A DNA stretch of 64,000 nt. Source: Sordaria brevicollis (lineage: Eukaryota; Ascomycota; Sordariomycetes; Sordariales; Sordariaceae). The stretch spans positions 1,984,001-2,048,000 of the forward strand of contig JAUTDP010000009.1 in assembly GCA_033439795.1 (NCBI GenBank). Direction: 5' to 3'. Below are positions 62,067 to 64,000 of this stretch, in pieces. How positions within the stretch are numbered: the stretch's first letter is position 1; every line of letters starts with the position of its first letter. The notes below the pieces were generated by a model that saw nothing but the letters and a program-made list of their open reading frames with translations, did no database searches and had not been told where the DNA came from. Position numbers and translations under genes: made by a program.

Positions 62067-64000
62067 TGATGTGGTTGAGTGATGTCGGTGATGGTTGATG
62101 TTGGTAAGTTCTTCATGTTCAGAGGTACGGATATAATGGGGTGTCTGGTTTGATGAGTGTTCAGAGAGTAGCTTTCTCGAGCTCCTACCTAGTCGTCGTC
62201 AATATTCGTCAAATTTCATAGTTTCTGGATGAAGTTATGGGGAGTGACAATACTGAGTCATCTCCAATAGCCAAACTCGCGCAGCTTGCGCATCTCGAGC
62301 AAGAACTCGGCCGCGACAGACTCATGAATGATGTTTATGGACGACTATGCCCGACTATGTGTGTCTCCTGATCGAGTGGCCCCCAGAAGTGGCCGAAGGA
62401 CCGGTTTCAAGTTGAATTGGATTACTAGGCACCAGAGCTACATGAGTGACCTTCAAGGATTTGGAAAATTGTCACCAACCCAACTGCAAACTATGATCAT
62501 GGCTGCAGTGGTGAGAAGCCCCAGCAGAAGGGCAAAATGTATGCGCGGTAACGTGACAGCAATTTGGAAGCACTGCAGTGAAAGGTGAGACCTGCATGGA
62601 AAGAACAATCTGTTGAGGAAGGTGCAGGGAGATGACCTTGTGGACTATCAGCACACTGAAATTCCCAACTCGACAGTGTCCTTCTTTTAATCTGGGGACT
62701 CATCCCTGAGGAGTGAAGAAGGCTTGATATTCATCAATGGGAATATAAGATCACTGCTTAGGGTTCCAACACTGACGTGTTTGAGGCTATCAGAGATGTA
62801 TCCATCTCATCATGTACTTGCGACTTTCTATAACACGCATTTCGTTTTCGTATGTTCATATGACGCTCAATGGTGGTCAGTTTAGTCCATCCCCTCTTCT
62901 CTTCGCTGACCCCTATACAATACCAAGTATATGAGTGTCGGTATCGCCTGGCTGTACCAGTTACCGGGTATATGACCACCAGCAATCTCCAGGTCTTGAC
63001 TGGTATCTTTGGTCATGTTTAATTGTTCTTTTGTTATTCATCTCTCCCCCCATCTTCCATTTGTTCTCCTGGGCAACCATCTCATGGTCCAAGAACGTGT
63101 CTGTGTCTAATGTCTGTGCACTATTCTTATATTTTTCCTTTTTAACACATTGATTTTATACTCACGAAGCCATGTAGGTAGGTGAACGTACAGTTCTAAT
63201 TTGAACCACCATTGGTTCAGGCTGGTAAGTAAAGTAGTGTAGCACAAAGTCGGGATGGGTTCGGTTGGGAATTTCGGAGGACCCGAGGGAATGCCATCTT
63301 GTTCCTGCATACCTAAATAACCCCAATGCAACGCTATGCAGGTACAGCCGTTGGTGTTAAGCGATTGTGCATGCCTGGGTGGGGTCTGAGCACCCGCTGC
63401 GACCGTTGATGAAGAGATGAACTCCATGAAGCTTGAGCCTTGAAGTCGAGCTACCATAGACCAAGATATGTCATGCATGAAATTCTACGCAAAGGAAAAA
63501 CCCAACGATGAGCTGATGCAAAGATATTCGCATGTATCATCGAGATTCTCAGAGGGCTTGCCGGGGTTTGATTTGTGTAAAGGCCTGCCGGAAGATGATC
63601 CGTCTTCCACTACAACATCATAATTGGGCGCAGCACAAACACACTGTCCTTCCGATGGCATGCTCATATCGAAGCGAGCAGTGAAAAAAGATAATGTAGC
63701 ATTGAAGGTGATGATGGCAAAGCCAGCCTTGGGTGTCAGGGGATGTCTGTCCAGATCATTAAAATGAGTGAGTGAAAGAGAAAGCACACGAATGGGGAAG
63801 ATGATATCCGTGGGGACCGCAGTGTTGTTCGGTTGGCGAGAGATTGAATAGATTGCGGGCTACACATTTTAGCAATTGTAGATCTTTGCTTGTCTGAGAA
63901 GTTATCAGAGACTAACTCGCGTGTGACTCGCGTGGCATTTTTGACGCTGTAGAGCGAGTGTAGCTTTCAAGTTTCAGAAATCAGCGATCTTCTAAAGAGT
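62067..64000. other. Right flank, no gene supported
   Basis: Normal composition. Open frames of up to 123 codons on the minus strand (63107-63478, 63485-63787) are adjacent, but I could not link them by convincing splice sites or match them to a family. A gene may begin beyond the right edge. Confidence 0.4.

Noticed and set aside
63107..63787. Two neighbouring minus-strand frames of 123 and 100 codons
   Set aside because: No convincing splice junction or homology; possibly part of a gene beyond the edge, but not supportable here.

Overview
The window looks like nuclear DNA of a filamentous ascomycete (Pezizomycotina, probably Sordariomycetes). The genes carry short introns with GTRNGT donors and CTRAC-like branch sites, and a 45-kb block shows very strong repeat-induced point mutation (RIP). 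Inside the block CpA and TpG are almost absent while TpA is abundant and CpG survives, the pattern left by C-to-T change at CpA on both strands. No organism is named with confidence.

Layout. 1-1135 is ordinary DNA with no gene I can support. 1136-46486 is an AT-rich island bounded by inverted repeats of about 60-70 bp. I read it as a set of nested transposons. The oldest is a TIR element of about 6.3 kb (1136-2257 plus 41313-46486). It was hit by a chromodomain Ty3/Gypsy element (A, 2258-41304). A was hit just after its 5' LTR by a second element of the same family (B, 2569-32964). B was then interrupted by a Helitron2/Helentron-like Helitron (6534-27455), by a 548-bp TRIM-like mini-retrotransposon (29179-29726) and by a 188-bp hAT-like MITE (32684-32871). 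The Helitron was itself hit by a third Gypsy element in reverse orientation (C, 15763-23688). LTR pairs, target-site duplications and the alignment of B to A set most of these boundaries to within a few bases. Reading TAG/TAA as mutated Gln/Trp codons brings back clear gag-pol-chromodomain and Rep-helicase reading frames.

46487-64000 is ordinary gene-bearing DNA. After a 5.4-kb stretch without a recognisable gene come three multi-exon genes: a split C2H2 zinc-finger regulator of the Sfp1 type (+, 51912-54424); a large protein with an alpha/beta-hydrolase-like N-terminus that lacks the catalytic serine and ends in a long acidic tail (-, 55356-59955); and a four-TM Fig1-family membrane protein (+, 60921-62066). 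The first two converge and the last two diverge from a shared 965-bp upstream region. The genes do not form an obvious pathway.

Most interesting item: the small element at 29179-29726. It has 120-bp LTRs with a 5-bp duplication, a polypurine tract, a primer site complementary to its own LTR (self-priming as in Tf1/sushi elements), and a tRNA-like stretch with a B box and a T-run lying across the LTR/internal junction. It sits almost unmutated inside heavily RIPped DNA.
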